From Dehalococcoidia bacterium (GTDB lineage Bacteria; Chloroflexota; Dehalococcoidia; SHYD01), in NCBI GenBank assembly GCA_009692945.1, contig SHYD01000012.1, positions 1 through 45,577 on the forward strand: 45,577 nt of DNA. The letters run 5' to 3'. Under the pieces are notes generated by a model that saw nothing but the letters and a program-made list of their open reading frames with translations, did no database searches and was not told where the DNA came from. A program made the translations under genes and the position numbers. Each line of letters begins with the position of its first letter. Within the stretch, counting starts at the first letter, position 1. Shown in pieces: positions 1-8,347 of the stretch.

Positions 1-99
1 GGCAGCGGTCCGCCGCTGTCCATCTTGTCCACCACCCCTGCAGCCCCGCCCCGGCCACCTAAACCCGGCTCAGGCCACGTCTGGCGTCTTAAGCCAAAA

Positions 100-142
100 G
101 GACAGAATCACTGATGGCTATAGCGGACAGATTCACTGATGG
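100..142. repeat. Two 18-bp direct repeats, possible IS end
   Basis: The 18-mer GGACAGAATCACTGATGG at 100-117 recurs at 125-142 with one change, a period of 25 bp. Tandem copies of a terminal motif are seen at the ends of some insertion sequences, for example in the IS21 group. A short frame follows (140-210, ending in TGA) that I do not recognise. No transposase is visible. The rest of 1-224 holds nothing I can identify. The IS reading is an inference. Confidence 0.3.
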
Positions 143-224
143 TCTACAAACAAGCGCGGGTTCACAAGCTGATCTTGGAGAGCGGCAAGAGCTTCACCAT
201 TAAGGGAGTCTGACGGCCCGATGG

Positions 225-2657
225 CTATCGGGGACGGCTTCCCCTCACCACCGCGCCCTCAGGGGTGATCCGCACCTCCACCGTCCCATCGCGATCGGTA
301 CGCAGCACAGGGAGCGCCCGGAGACGGGCTTCGATCTCCGGTGAGGGGTGCCCGAAGGGGTTGTCCGCTCCCACCGATATCACCGCAACGTTGGGTGCGA
401 CGGCGCCCAGGAAGGCCTCGCTGCTGGAGGTCCGGCTGCCGTGATGGGCGAGTTTGAGGACGCTGGTCTCCAGCTCCGGCCCATCGGCCGCAAGCAGCCA
501 GCGCTCGGCAGGCGCCTCGATGTCGCCGGTCAGCAGCACCGATTGTCCATGCGCTCGCAACCGCAGCACAAGGGACGCGTCGTTCACCGAACGGCCGAAC
601 ACCCGCAGCGCCTCAGGCGTGGGGTGGAGCACCGCCAGTTCGGCCCCATCCAAACGCAGGACCGAGCCAGCGGCCAGCGTCAGGCGTCTGACGCCCCGGT
701 TTTCGATGAGCCGCTCGAACTCGGCGTACTCAGCACCAGCCCCACGAATGCCGCCTTCCACGACTCCGCCCACCTGATAGCGCTTCACCACCTCCAGCAA
801 ACCGGTCAGATGATCCCGTTGCGGGTGGGTCAGGACCACGAGGTCGATGGACCGGTCCCAGAAGGGCAACGCCTGCCCCAGGTGGTTCAGCAGCTTCCCC
901 GGAGATGGCCCGCCATCAATGAGCACTCGCTGGCCGGAAGCCGTGGTCACCAGTATCGCGTCGCCCTGGCCGACATCGAGGAACCGCACCGTCACGTCTC
1001 GATGCGTGCGGCTGAAGGCCACGGCCCAGGCCCCGAGTCCCAATGCCAGCAGCAGGACGGCCGCGCCGAAGGCGGCAACCGTTGTCTTCGAGCCAGCCGC
1101 CCTGAGCAATAGGCGCATGCCCTCGCTCTCCCCGGGAACATGGGGTCCCCCGGACCAGGCAGGTCTGCGGTGGACCAGCCACAGGGCACCGGCCAGCAGG
1201 CCGAGGTAGACCGCCCCCGCAACGGAGGTGACGCCAGGCACCTGCAGCGATGCTCCAGGTGCCTGGGCCCAGAAATGGACCACCGCCAGCAGGTAGCTGC
1301 AGGCCAACCAGGTGCCTGCCGCAAAGGGGGCGGCAAGGAGCGGGCTGAGCATCCCGGCGAGGGCGGTGGCGAGGGCCAGGGGCAGGATCACGGCGAGCAC
1401 CGGCAGTGCGAACAGGGTTGCGGGTAGCGCAACGAAGGGCACCGAGCCGAAGTTGACCGCTTGGACCGGCAGCGCCGCGGCCTCGGCCCCGATGGAGCCT
1501 GCCAGGGCAGCGATGGTCACAGCCGCCACTGCGCGTCCCCAGGGGCGCTCGTCGAGCCGGCTCCCGATGCGCGACCAGAGGGCGTGCTGGATCGGCGGTG
1601 CAATGAAGAGGATCCCGGCCAGCGCCAACACGCTCAATTGGAACCCCAGGTCCCGCAGCACCCCAGGATCGGCCAGCGTCATGAGCGCGCTTGACAACCC
1701 CAGAGCCAACGCCGGGTGGTACTGCCGCCCGGCGAACCCGGCGCCGAGCAGCAGCGTGGCCATGAAGGCCGCCCGGATGATGGAGGCCGGCAAGCCGCTG
1801 AGGAGGGCGTAGCTCCACACGAAAGCCAGGAACGCGAACCCGAAGAGGCGGTTCCGCCTTCCGGCCAGCGGGACCACCAATACCACCAGGATGCCGGTGA
1901 CCACATTCAGGTTGTGACCGGACACGGCGAGGATGTGCGTCGTCGCGGTCCGCTTGAAGTCCTCGTTGATCTCTCGGGGGATCCCCGTCCGGATGCCGAG
2001 CGCGATCCCTTGGGCGAGAGCGCTGTGTGGCTCGGGAAGGGCCGATTGGAGACTGCCGGCAAGGGTGTCGCGCAAGGTGAAGATGGCGGACAACGCGGGA
2101 TTGCCCTGGCCCTCTTGAACGATTTCGATGCGGGGGTAGCGCATGACGCTGCGGACCCCTCGCTGGGCGAGGTACTCCCCGTAGTCGAACTGGCCCACCG
2201 GCGCCGGCGCCTGAAGTTTGCCTTGGAGTTCCACGACGTCGCCGTAGCGGACCGGAGTCGCAGACCGGCTGGAAACCAGCACGGAACCCTGCAACTTCTG
2301 CCACCCAGCGCCATCGGAGCCTATCGCAGCGTCGACCGCAAGAACCCAGCGGGAGGTCGCATCGAGGGTCTCGGGGGGCAACTCCACCCGGCCCCGCAGT
2401 CCGATTGCTCCGGAATCCCGCAGCGGGGCCAGGGAATCGACGGACCGCTCGTGCCCGTGGTGGAGTTGCCGTGAAGCGCCGATGAAGATTAACGCCAGCA
2501 CCAGGAAGGCGAACCGCATACGAGGATTGCGAGCGAAGACCGCGAGGATCAAACAGCCTGCGGCCGCGGCAAGCCCCGGAGGCCAGGGCAGTCCCTCTGC
2601 CACGCTTCCGGCGGCCACTCCGGCAACGGTCGCCAGGCTCAGCCAGAACAGCGGCAT
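225..2657 (-). CDS. comEC: ComEC/Rec2 DNA-uptake channel protein
   Basis: ComEC is the inner-membrane channel that takes in single-stranded DNA during natural transformation. The 810-residue product has the usual order: N-terminal helices, an OB-like soluble segment (about 85-175), the multi-helix Competence domain (about 205-500, with the characteristic AVSGHNLNVV), and a C-terminal metallo-beta-lactamase-like domain from about 555. That domain starts FLDVGQGDAILV and has LTHPQRDHLTGL and LAHHGS as metal-site motifs. The middle residue of the first motif is Gln rather than His or Asp. Length is normal. It lies 2 bp after comEA and is surely co-transcribed with it. It is the last gene of the long minus-strand block. 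Confidence 0.95.
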   Translation of the reverse strand: MPLFWLSLATVAGVAAGSVAEGLPWPPGLAAAAGCLILAVFARNPRMRFAFLVLALIFIGASRQLHHGHERSVDSLAPLRDSGAIGLRGRVELPPETLDATSRWVLAVDAAIGSDGAGWQKLQGSVLVSSRSATPVRYGDVVELQGKLQAPAPVGQFDYGEYLAQRGVRSVMRYPRIEIVQEGQGNPALSAIFTLRDTLAGSLQSALPEPHSALAQGIALGIRTGIPREINEDFKRTATTHILAVSGHNLNVVTGILVVLVVPLAGRRNRLFGFAFLAFVWSYALLSGLPASIIRAAFMATLLLGAGFAGRQYHPALALGLSSALMTLADPGVLRDLGFQLSVLALAGILFIAPPIQHALWSRIGSRLDERPWGRAVAAVTIAALAGSIGAEAAALPVQAVNFGSVPFVALPATLFALPVLAVILPLALATALAGMLSPLLAAPFAAGTWLACSYLLAVVHFWAQAPGASLQVPGVTSVAGAVYLGLLAGALWLVHRRPAWSGGPHVPGESEGMRLLLRAAGSKTTVAAFGAAVLLLALGLGAWAVAFSRTHRDVTVRFLDVGQGDAILVTTASGQRVLIDGGPSPGKLLNHLGQALPFWDRSIDLVVLTHPQRDHLTGLLEVVKRYQVGGVVEGGIRGAGAEYAEFERLIENRGVRRLTLAAGSVLRLDGAELAVLHPTPEALRVFGRSVNDASLVLRLRAHGQSVLLTGDIEAPAERWLLAADGPELETSVLKLAHHGSRTSSSEAFLGAVAPNVAVISVGADNPFGHPSPEIEARLRALPVLRTDRDGTVEVRITPEGAVVRGSRPR

Positions 2658-2659
2658 GG

Positions 2660-3205
2660 CTACCTGGTGGCGATGAGGTCGCGCAACCGCTCGTACAGGC
2701 TGGCCGTTACGATGCGCCGTTCGACCAACTCGGCGGCGTCGATAAACGCCCCATCGCTCTCCCGCGACTCGACAATCCGCCGAGCGCGGACGGCGCCGAT
2801 CCCGGGGAGGGCTTCCAGCACCTGCTGGTCCGCGGTATTGATGTTGGTTCGGGGGGCGCCAACGGCGCCGCCCGGCAGCCGCTCGCCGCGGGCGGGAATC
2901 GTCACCTGGGCCCCATCGCGCAGGCGGGCCGCCAGATTGATTTGACTGAGGTCTGCGTTCTGTGCCGGGCCGCCGGCCGCCCGCATGGCATCATCGATGC
3001 GGTCACCGGCAGCCAACTGATACGCCCCCGGGGCTTGGACCGCTCCGACGACGTGTACGGTTAGCTGCCCGGGCGTGGCCGAGGGCGCCGGAAGGACGAT
3101 CTGGACCGGCTCACGGGCGGACGTTTGGACGGAAAGTGCAGCGACCCCAGAAGCCAGCACCAACGACGGCGCGCCGAACAACCAGACCCAACGAGGCGCA
3201 CCCAT
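2660..3205 (-). CDS. comEA: ComEA-like helix-hairpin-helix DNA-binding protein
   Basis: ComEA binds incoming double-stranded DNA at the cell surface and passes it to ComEC. The 181-residue product has an N-terminal hydrophobic anchor (about 5-25), a SLBB segment (about 48-80, VHVVGAVQAPGAYQL) and a C-terminal helix-hairpin-helix pair (about 118-180) beginning INTADQQVLEALPGIGAVRA. This is the standard ComEA layout. It sits 3 bp after the PHP gene and 2 bp before comEC, so the three are one transcript. Pilus genes for transformation are not in the window. Confidence 0.93.
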   Translation of the reverse strand: MGAPRWVWLFGAPSLVLASGVAALSVQTSAREPVQIVLPAPSATPGQLTVHVVGAVQAPGAYQLAAGDRIDDAMRAAGGPAQNADLSQINLAARLRDGAQVTIPARGERLPGGAVGAPRTNINTADQQVLEALPGIGAVRARRIVESRESDGAFIDAAELVERRIVTASLYERLRDLIATR

Positions 3206-3208
3206 GGC

Positions 3209-3877
3209 TCACAGCAGCCGTTTCACCGAACGCATGGTCTTGACCAGCCGGGTGGGGACGTGCACCAAGGGGTTGGCCCGCTGCCCCACCAAGCGGCCCT
3301 GGCGCAGTTTGGCGAGGAACTCCTGGGGATCGCGGAGGTCGAAATCCTCCATTTCGATATGGGCGCCACCGATCTCAGAGGGGGTGTGAGAGTCGCTCCC
3401 GATGCCGAGCGCGTGACCCCGCCGCCGGCCGTAATCCTCGGCCCGCTGAGAGTCACGCAGTAACGTGGTCCGGCAGTTGAACGCCTCAGTGATGTCGATC
3501 TGTCCGGCGAATTTGTTGAGCGCGGTCTCGGTCAGCCGGCTGCCGCGAAAGCGGTCGTAGGGGTGGGGGACCGCCGCCAGCCCGCCCTGCCGGTGGATGC
3601 GGTCCAGGGTCTCCTCGGGAGTCAGGTCTCGTGGCACTTCTTCTGTCAGGAACAGGCCGATGATCTCGCCCTGATCGGTTTTGATCTCCTCGCCGACGAT
3701 CACCTTGAACGGCGCGATCTGCTGGACGTACCGCGCGCCGTCGATATTGTTGTGTTCGGTCACCGCCAAGCAGGTGATTCCTCTGCTGACGCAGCGGGCC
3801 ACCAGCACTTCGGGAGGCATGCTGGAATCGAAGGAGAAGCGAGTATGGCTGTGGAGATCAACGTGAAGCATGGGCAC
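3209..3877 (-). CDS. PHP-domain metal-dependent phosphoesterase
   Basis: This 222-residue protein is a PHP-family phosphoesterase. The first metal motif DLHSHTRFS is at residues 7-15, followed by TEHNNIDGA near 40 and GSDSHTPSEIG near 160, which together supply the His/Asp/Glu ligands of the trinuclear site. Stand-alone PHP proteins hydrolyse phosphate esters, and some act on nucleotides or oligonucleotides; the substrate here cannot be read from sequence. It lies between xseB (20 bp) and comEA (3 bp), so a link with nucleic-acid turnover is tempting but unproven. Confidence 0.88.
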   Translation of the reverse strand: MPMLHVDLHSHTRFSFDSSMPPEVLVARCVSRGITCLAVTEHNNIDGARYVQQIAPFKVIVGEEIKTDQGEIIGLFLTEEVPRDLTPEETLDRIHRQGGLAAVPHPYDRFRGSRLTETALNKFAGQIDITEAFNCRTTLLRDSQRAEDYGRRRGHALGIGSDSHTPSEIGGAHIEMEDFDLRDPQEFLAKLRQGRLVGQRANPLVHVPTRLVKTMRSVKRLL

Positions 3878-3897
3878 CGGTGGGCGCTGTCCTGGAG

Positions 3898-4125
3898 CTA
3901 TTGGAGGGCTTCTACCGAGTCGGGCTGTTCCTCGGCCTCGGCCGTGATCTGGACGATGCGGAGTTCAGCTACGTCCAACTGCCTGCCGCAGATCCTGGCG
4001 AGGCGCATCCCCTCTTCGAACAGCGTGATGCTCTGGTCGAGGGGCAGCCCACCCGATTCGAGGCGGCGCACCACATCCTCGAGGGCGGTGTACGCTTCCT
4101 CGAAACTCGGTTCTCGTTTGGCCAT
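3898..4125 (-). CDS. xseB: Exodeoxyribonuclease VII small subunit
   Basis: XseB is the small subunit of exonuclease VII, which degrades single-stranded DNA to oligonucleotides. The 75-residue product has the family signature: FEEAYTALEDVVRRLESG, then LPLDQSITLFEEGMRLAR, forming a helical hairpin that packs on XseA. Length is typical. A good ribosome site (GAGGAG) precedes the ATG at 4125. It is separated from xseA by the deacetylase gene, whereas the two subunits are usually adjacent. Confidence 0.94.
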   Translation of the reverse strand: MAKREPSFEEAYTALEDVVRRLESGGLPLDQSITLFEEGMRLARICGRQLDVAELRIVQITAEAEEQPDSVEALQ

Positions 4126-4166
4126 GTGCTACTCCTCGGGGCCATTATAGCCGAAGGAGCGGCCTC

Positions 4167-5297
4167 CTATAATCCGTGGAAGGGAAAAACCGTCGCCTTG
4201 ATGGCCGTCACTTGGGCCTCGGCATAGGTGAGGTTGCGGTCGATCACCGAAGGGTCGAATTGGGGTGGTTGCGGGTCTCGCAAGGCTTTGACCCCGTAGG
4301 TATCCTGGTAAGCCTCGGGGATTTCATCAGGCAGATCGATGCCCAGCATCCAGCCGTACTCCAGCGCCCATACCCGGGCGACGGCGGCGATGTCGTAGCC
4401 CCCACCGCCCAGCGCCACCACCTTCGAGGCGAGGCCCAGCAGCCGCGGCAGGATGACAGAATAGGCCCGGGTGGTGAGTTGAAGGTGGGCCAGCGGGTCG
4501 AGGTAGTGGGCGTCCACTCCCAGTTGTAGCACCAGCACCTGAGGGGCGAAGGCCTCCAGCAGAGGTGGAACGGTGGCTTCGAAGGCCCACATGTAGGTGT
4601 CGTCATCGGTGTAAGGGAGCAGCGGCAGGTTCACCGAATGGCCCCTGCCCGCGGACTCGCCCGACTCCCGCACCTCGCCGCTGCCCGGAAAGAGGTAGCG
4701 CCCGCTCTCATGGATCGAAATGGTAAGCACCTGATCCGAACCGTAGAACGCCGCTTGGACGCCGTCGCCGTGGTGGGCGTCGACGTCGACGTACGCCACC
4801 CGTTGTCCTCGAGCGACAAGGTGGGCGATGGCGACCGCGGGGTCGTTGAAGACGCAGAAGCCCGAGGCGCGGTCCCGCATGGCGTGGTGCAGTCCGCCCG
4901 AGGCGTTGAAGGCGATACGGACGTCCCCGCTCATCACCAGGTCTGCCGCCAGCAGCGAAGCCCCGGTGGAGAGCAGGGCTGCCTCGAACATCCCGGGGTA
5001 GGGCGGGTTGTCGCCGAGGGCGTTGAAATTGTAGCGTGCGGCATTGACATGCTCGTCGCCGCGGTTGAGCAGGCGCACCGCCTCGATGTATTCGGCGGAG
5101 TGCACCGGCAGCAGTTCCTCGGTGGTGGCCGGCCTTGGCACTGCCAGGAGTGCGCCCGGCTGCTCGAAGACGCCGTAGGCAGCCAGCAAGTCGTACGCGA
5201 GCCGCAGGCGATGAGGCCGCAGCGGATGGTCCTCGCGCAGCACGTGCCCCGCCAGTTCAGGGCTATAAATGAACGCTGCAGCGACAGGGGTGGTCAT
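4167..5297 (-). CDS. AcuC-like histone-deacetylase-family protein
   Basis: The 376-residue product is a class I/II arginase-fold deacetylase of the AcuC group. AcuC proteins remove acetyl groups from lysines, classically those of acetyl-CoA synthetase. Visible motifs are the His pair GGLHHA (about 133-138), the zinc motif DVDAHHGDG (about 170-178), SIHESGRYLFPG, the second zinc Asp in QLGVDAHYLDP (about 258-268), and the active-site tyrosine loop GGGGYDIAAVAR (about 296-307). Its ATG overlaps the xseA stop (ATGA), which implies translational coupling, and xseB follows. Nothing shows the substrate; an acyl-CoA-rich metabolism fits AcuC. Confidence 0.9.
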   Translation of the reverse strand: MTTPVAAAFIYSPELAGHVLREDHPLRPHRLRLAYDLLAAYGVFEQPGALLAVPRPATTEELLPVHSAEYIEAVRLLNRGDEHVNAARYNFNALGDNPPYPGMFEAALLSTGASLLAADLVMSGDVRIAFNASGGLHHAMRDRASGFCVFNDPAVAIAHLVARGQRVAYVDVDAHHGDGVQAAFYGSDQVLTISIHESGRYLFPGSGEVRESGESAGRGHSVNLPLLPYTDDDTYMWAFEATVPPLLEAFAPQVLVLQLGVDAHYLDPLAHLQLTTRAYSVILPRLLGLASKVVALGGGGYDIAAVARVWALEYGWMLGIDLPDEIPEAYQDTYGVKALRDPQPPQFDPSVIDRNLTYAEAQVTAIKATVFPFHGL

Positions 5298-6553
5298 GGC
5301 CGGGCGGGGGGCAACAGCAGCAACTGTTCCTGCGCCACCATTTTCCGGCGCCGGGCACGGGCCAGTCCAACGCCCTCGGCCACCGCCGGAAAGAGGCCGT
5401 CGCTGACCTGGATGGTGAGTCGGTCGCCGCCCTTGGCCTGAAGCGTCCGCCGGACCACCTCGCCGCCCGTGCTGCGGTTCTGAACGATGGCGTAGCCCCG
5501 TTCCAGCGTACGGGTGGGGTCCAGTGAACCGAGCGCGGCGAGACGTTGGGAATACCGGCTGCGGGCGGTGGCGGTGGCCGACCGCACCAGCAGCAGCGCG
5601 GTACGGCAGGTGTCGTCCAGGCGCTGCCGCTCCCGATCGATATCGATGCGGGCGTGGCCGATGCGCCGCAGGAGATACAGGACTTCGTTGCGTTGGTTGG
5701 CGACGAGGCTGCCCATCACATTCTGCGCATGCCGCTCCAGGAAACGGATCCGGGCCTTGAGGTCCTCACGGTTGGGGACCGCGAGCTCGGCGGCGGCCGA
5801 GGGTGTCGCAGCCCTGAGGTCGGCCACGAAATCGCACAGCGTGGTGTCGGTCTCGTGCCCCACGCCGCTGATGACCGGCGCCCGGCTGCCATAGACCGCC
5901 CGCACGGTGCGCTCATCGTTGAAGGCCCAGAGTTCTTCCAACGAACCTCCGCCACGGGCGATGATCACCACATCGACGTCGGTCCGCTGGTTCAGCCGTT
6001 TGAACGCCCGCTCGATGGCCTGCGCTGCCAGGTCGCCCTGGACCACCACCGGAACGACCAGCAGTTCTGTCAGGGGGTAACGGCGGCCGATGACGGTGGT
6101 GATGTCGTGCAGCACCGCCCCGGCCGGGGAGGTGACGACAGCGATCCTGCGTGGAAACTTGGGGACCGCCCGCTTGCGGCTGCCGGCGAAGAGCCCCTCA
6201 GTCTCCAGCTTTGCTTTCAGCCGCCGGAACTCCATGTCGAGTTCGCCCGCCCCCTGGGGCAGGATGACATCGCTCACGAATTGAAGGTCGCCGCGGACCT
6301 CGTAGAACGAGACCCGCCCGTGGGCCACCACCGCCATGCCGTCTTCGACCGGGGTGTCGCCCGCAATGGTGTTGCGGAACCGGACCGCCCGCAGCTGGCC
6401 CTGGGCGTCCTTGAGGGTGAAGTAGGTGTGCCCGGCGGTGGACCGGGAGACGTTGGACAGTTCCCCGGTGAGCCAGATATCGCTCAGGAAGGGGTCCGAC
6501 TCCAGCCACTCGCGCAGATAGGTGGTGAGTTGTCCGACGCTGTAGATGTCCAT
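5294..6553 (-). CDS. xseA: Exodeoxyribonuclease VII large subunit
   Basis: XseA is the catalytic subunit of exonuclease VII. The 419-residue product begins with the OB-fold DNA-binding domain (about 1-100, with WLTGELSNVSRSTAGHTYFT), followed by the nuclease domain with ARGGGSLEELWAFNDE (about 199-214) and SGVGHETDTTLCDF (about 229-242), then a coiled-coil region and a short C-terminal segment. Length is slightly below the E. coli protein. Its stop overlaps the start of the deacetylase gene. The ribosome site before the ATG at 6553 is weak. Confidence 0.95.
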   Translation of the reverse strand: MDIYSVGQLTTYLREWLESDPFLSDIWLTGELSNVSRSTAGHTYFTLKDAQGQLRAVRFRNTIAGDTPVEDGMAVVAHGRVSFYEVRGDLQFVSDVILPQGAGELDMEFRRLKAKLETEGLFAGSRKRAVPKFPRRIAVVTSPAGAVLHDITTVIGRRYPLTELLVVPVVVQGDLAAQAIERAFKRLNQRTDVDVVIIARGGGSLEELWAFNDERTVRAVYGSRAPVISGVGHETDTTLCDFVADLRAATPSAAAELAVPNREDLKARIRFLERHAQNVMGSLVANQRNEVLYLLRRIGHARIDIDRERQRLDDTCRTALLLVRSATATARSRYSQRLAALGSLDPTRTLERGYAIVQNRSTGGEVVRRTLQAKGGDRLTIQVSDGLFPAVAEGVGLARARRRKMVAQEQLLLLPPARP

Positions 6554-6606
6554 ATTGGTCCCGAGCGGTCGCTACCCGAGGCGTTCTGGTCCGTGCGGGT
6601 GGCGGC

Positions 6607-7218
6607 TCAGTGGGGTGCGTGCTCCCATTGCGAACCGGGGTCCAGCAGGATCCGTTGCAGCCCCAAGCTGTTGAACTCGGGAGCGATGCAGTCCATGAAG
6701 ATCACATCGAAGGACTGGTTGGCTATGCGGTGGCCGCCGCGCCAGCGTCCGATGGTCTTGAACCCCACCCGCTCATACACCTTGACGGCCCGCTCGTTGT
6801 AGCTGAACACCCGCAGCAGAATGGTGTACATATTGAGCGCGTTGAAACCGTAGTCCAACATCAGCGCGACGGTTTCGGTGCCGAAGCCGCGGTTCCAATA
6901 GCGCTTGTCCCCGATCATGATGCCGAACTCGCAGCGCCCATCGACCTGGCTGATCCGGTTGAGATCGGTGTGGCCGATGGGCTGGAGGGTAGCCCGGTCA
7001 TAGATCGTGAAGAACACCTCCACGCTGCTGTTCTGGCTCACCTGGCGGTACCACTCCTCGTGGGCTTCCCAGGTGCGGGGACGGATGCCGATGTTCAGGG
7101 TCCGGGTGACTTCGAAATCGTTCTCCCAGGCGTGAAACAAAGGCAGGTGCTCCCGGCGCACCGGGCCGAGCGCGACCTTGCTCCCCCAGATGTTGATGAT
7201 CGGCTGTTCGAGCATCAC
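6607..7218 (-). CDS. GNAT-family N-acetyltransferase (RimJ/RimL-like)
   Basis: The 203-residue protein is a GNAT acetyltransferase of the RimJ/RimL/SpeG-like branch. It opens with IWGSKVALGPVRREHLPLF and has the acetyl-CoA-binding segment NRGFGTETVALMLDYGF (about 130-146) followed by LNMYTILLRVFSYNERAVKVYERVGF, the usual strand-helix pattern. Substrate is unknown. The start may be GTG at 7218 or ATG at 7215. It lies 11 bp after efp; a modifying role on the translation apparatus is possible but only a guess. Confidence 0.85.
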   Translation of the reverse strand: MMLEQPIINIWGSKVALGPVRREHLPLFHAWENDFEVTRTLNIGIRPRTWEAHEEWYRQVSQNSSVEVFFTIYDRATLQPIGHTDLNRISQVDGRCEFGIMIGDKRYWNRGFGTETVALMLDYGFNALNMYTILLRVFSYNERAVKVYERVGFKTIGRWRGGHRIANQSFDVIFMDCIAPEFNSLGLQRILLDPGSQWEHAPH

Positions 7219-7229
7219 CGGACCCGTGC

Positions 7230-7787
7230 CTACGCCCGTTCGATGTACTGACCGGTGCGGGTGTCCACCTTGACGCGGTCACCGGTGTTGAGGAAGAGGG
7301 GCACATGGACCATCAGTCCCGTTTCTAGGGTGGCGGGCTTGGTGCCGCCCTGCGCCGTGTCGCCCTTGAAGGAGGGCCCGGTCTCGGTGATCTGCAGTTC
7401 GACGTTCAGCGGGATTTCGACGCCGATGGCCTCGGTCTGATAGGTCAGCAGGTCCAGGGTGAACTCCCCCTTGAGGTAGTTCAGCGCGTCTCCGAGTTGT
7501 TCCTTGGTCAAGGGAGTCTGTTCAAAGGTCTCCTTGTCCATGAAATAGTAGAGCCCATCATCTTCGTACAGATACTGCACGGTCCGGCGTTCCAGACGGG
7601 CACGGGCGAACCGCTCGCCCGCCTGGAAGGTGCGCTCGGTAATGTGCCCGGCGCGGACATCCCTGAGGCGGATCCGCACTTGGGCCGACCCCCGGCCCAT
7701 CTTGATATGCTCGTATTCCAGAATGGAGTAGAGTTTGCCGTCGAGTTCAATGGTGACTCCCTTGCGGAGTTCTCCGGTGCTGATCAT
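7230..7787 (-). CDS. efp: Elongation factor P
   Basis: EF-P relieves ribosomes stalled at proline runs. I place the start at the ATG at 7787, giving 185 residues beginning MISTGELRKGVTIELDG. It is preceded by GAGGT at good spacing, and an in-frame extension to 7874 has no family similarity. Three domains are present: the KOW-like N-terminal domain and two OB folds ending DRVKVDTRTGQYIERA. The loop that is modified in many bacteria reads KMGRGSAQ with Arg at position 32. The gene follows the Xaa-Pro peptidase, as in the common aroQ-pepP-efp cluster, but a mobile element separates them. Confidence 0.96.
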   Translation of the reverse strand: MISTGELRKGVTIELDGKLYSILEYEHIKMGRGSAQVRIRLRDVRAGHITERTFQAGERFARARLERRTVQYLYEDDGLYYFMDKETFEQTPLTKEQLGDALNYLKGEFTLDLLTYQTEAIGVEIPLNVELQITETGPSFKGDTAQGGTKPATLETGLMVHVPLFLNTGDRVKVDTRTGQYIERA

Positions 7788-7910
7788 GCAGACCTCGTGG
7801 TGGTGGTGGATGGTGCGCCCCGCCCCGAAGATCGACGGCGGCGGGCAGTTGGGGTGGGGCTGGAGTGACCTCACTTTACCATGCCCATTCGGACCGGCGC
7901 CAGCGTCTGC

Positions 7911-8292
7911 GGGCTCACGTAACTATTCAGACGCCCATGACCGAAAGCCACCACGGGGCCATGAAAAGCTGAAGGGTAAACTGCCCCCAATAGCACCTCC
8001 GGGGTCGGCCCGCCCCCTCCCCGGAGAGAGAAAAAGAGGGAAGGTAAGGGGTGCGCCCCTCACACTCCCCGCCAGCGGGAGACCCGCTGGACACCCCTTT
8101 TCATAGCAGAGGTGAAGGGCCAGAAATCTTCGGAGCAGGTGTGCAGAGGGCGGCAGCCCTTTGCCGGGGGACTTGGGGTTGCCCCCCAATAGCAACATTC
8201 TTCTTATTTCTCCGGGGTGTAGGGCGCCACAATTGACGAGCGCTGCCCCACCAGGAAGACTCACACCTTAGACTGAACTCTTGCGGGCTCAC
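7911..8292. mobile_element. GTA-ended element E1 with 8-bp target duplication
   Basis: An element of 366 bp (7919-8284) is bounded by perfect 8-bp repeats GGGCTCAC (7911-7918 and 8285-8292). The left end reads GTAACTATTCAG inward and the right end, on the other strand, GCAAGAGTTCAG. Inside are two hairpin cores in opposite orientation. One, on the minus strand (8047-8090), has a stem CCAGCGGG/CCCGCTGG and a second stem AGGGG/CCCCT. The other, on the plus strand (about 8141-8190), has GCAGAGGGC/GCCCTTTGC and TTGGGG/CCCCAA. No coding sequence is evident. It fills most of the gap between the Xaa-Pro peptidase gene and efp. Confidence 0.8.
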
Positions 8293-8347
8293 GGGTTGGC
8301 GACGCGGCTCTCCCCTGAGGGGACCGGCGTCACCCGGCTTAACACCC

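Noticed and set aside
5546..6802. Long plus-strand frame of 418 codons
   Set aside because: It is antisense to xseA and the GNAT gene, has no family motifs, and owes its length to high GC content.
8047..8090. Hairpins as ordinary Rho-independent terminators
   Set aside because: The stems are not followed directly by T runs in a consistent orientation, and the same core appears in both orientations relative to genes.
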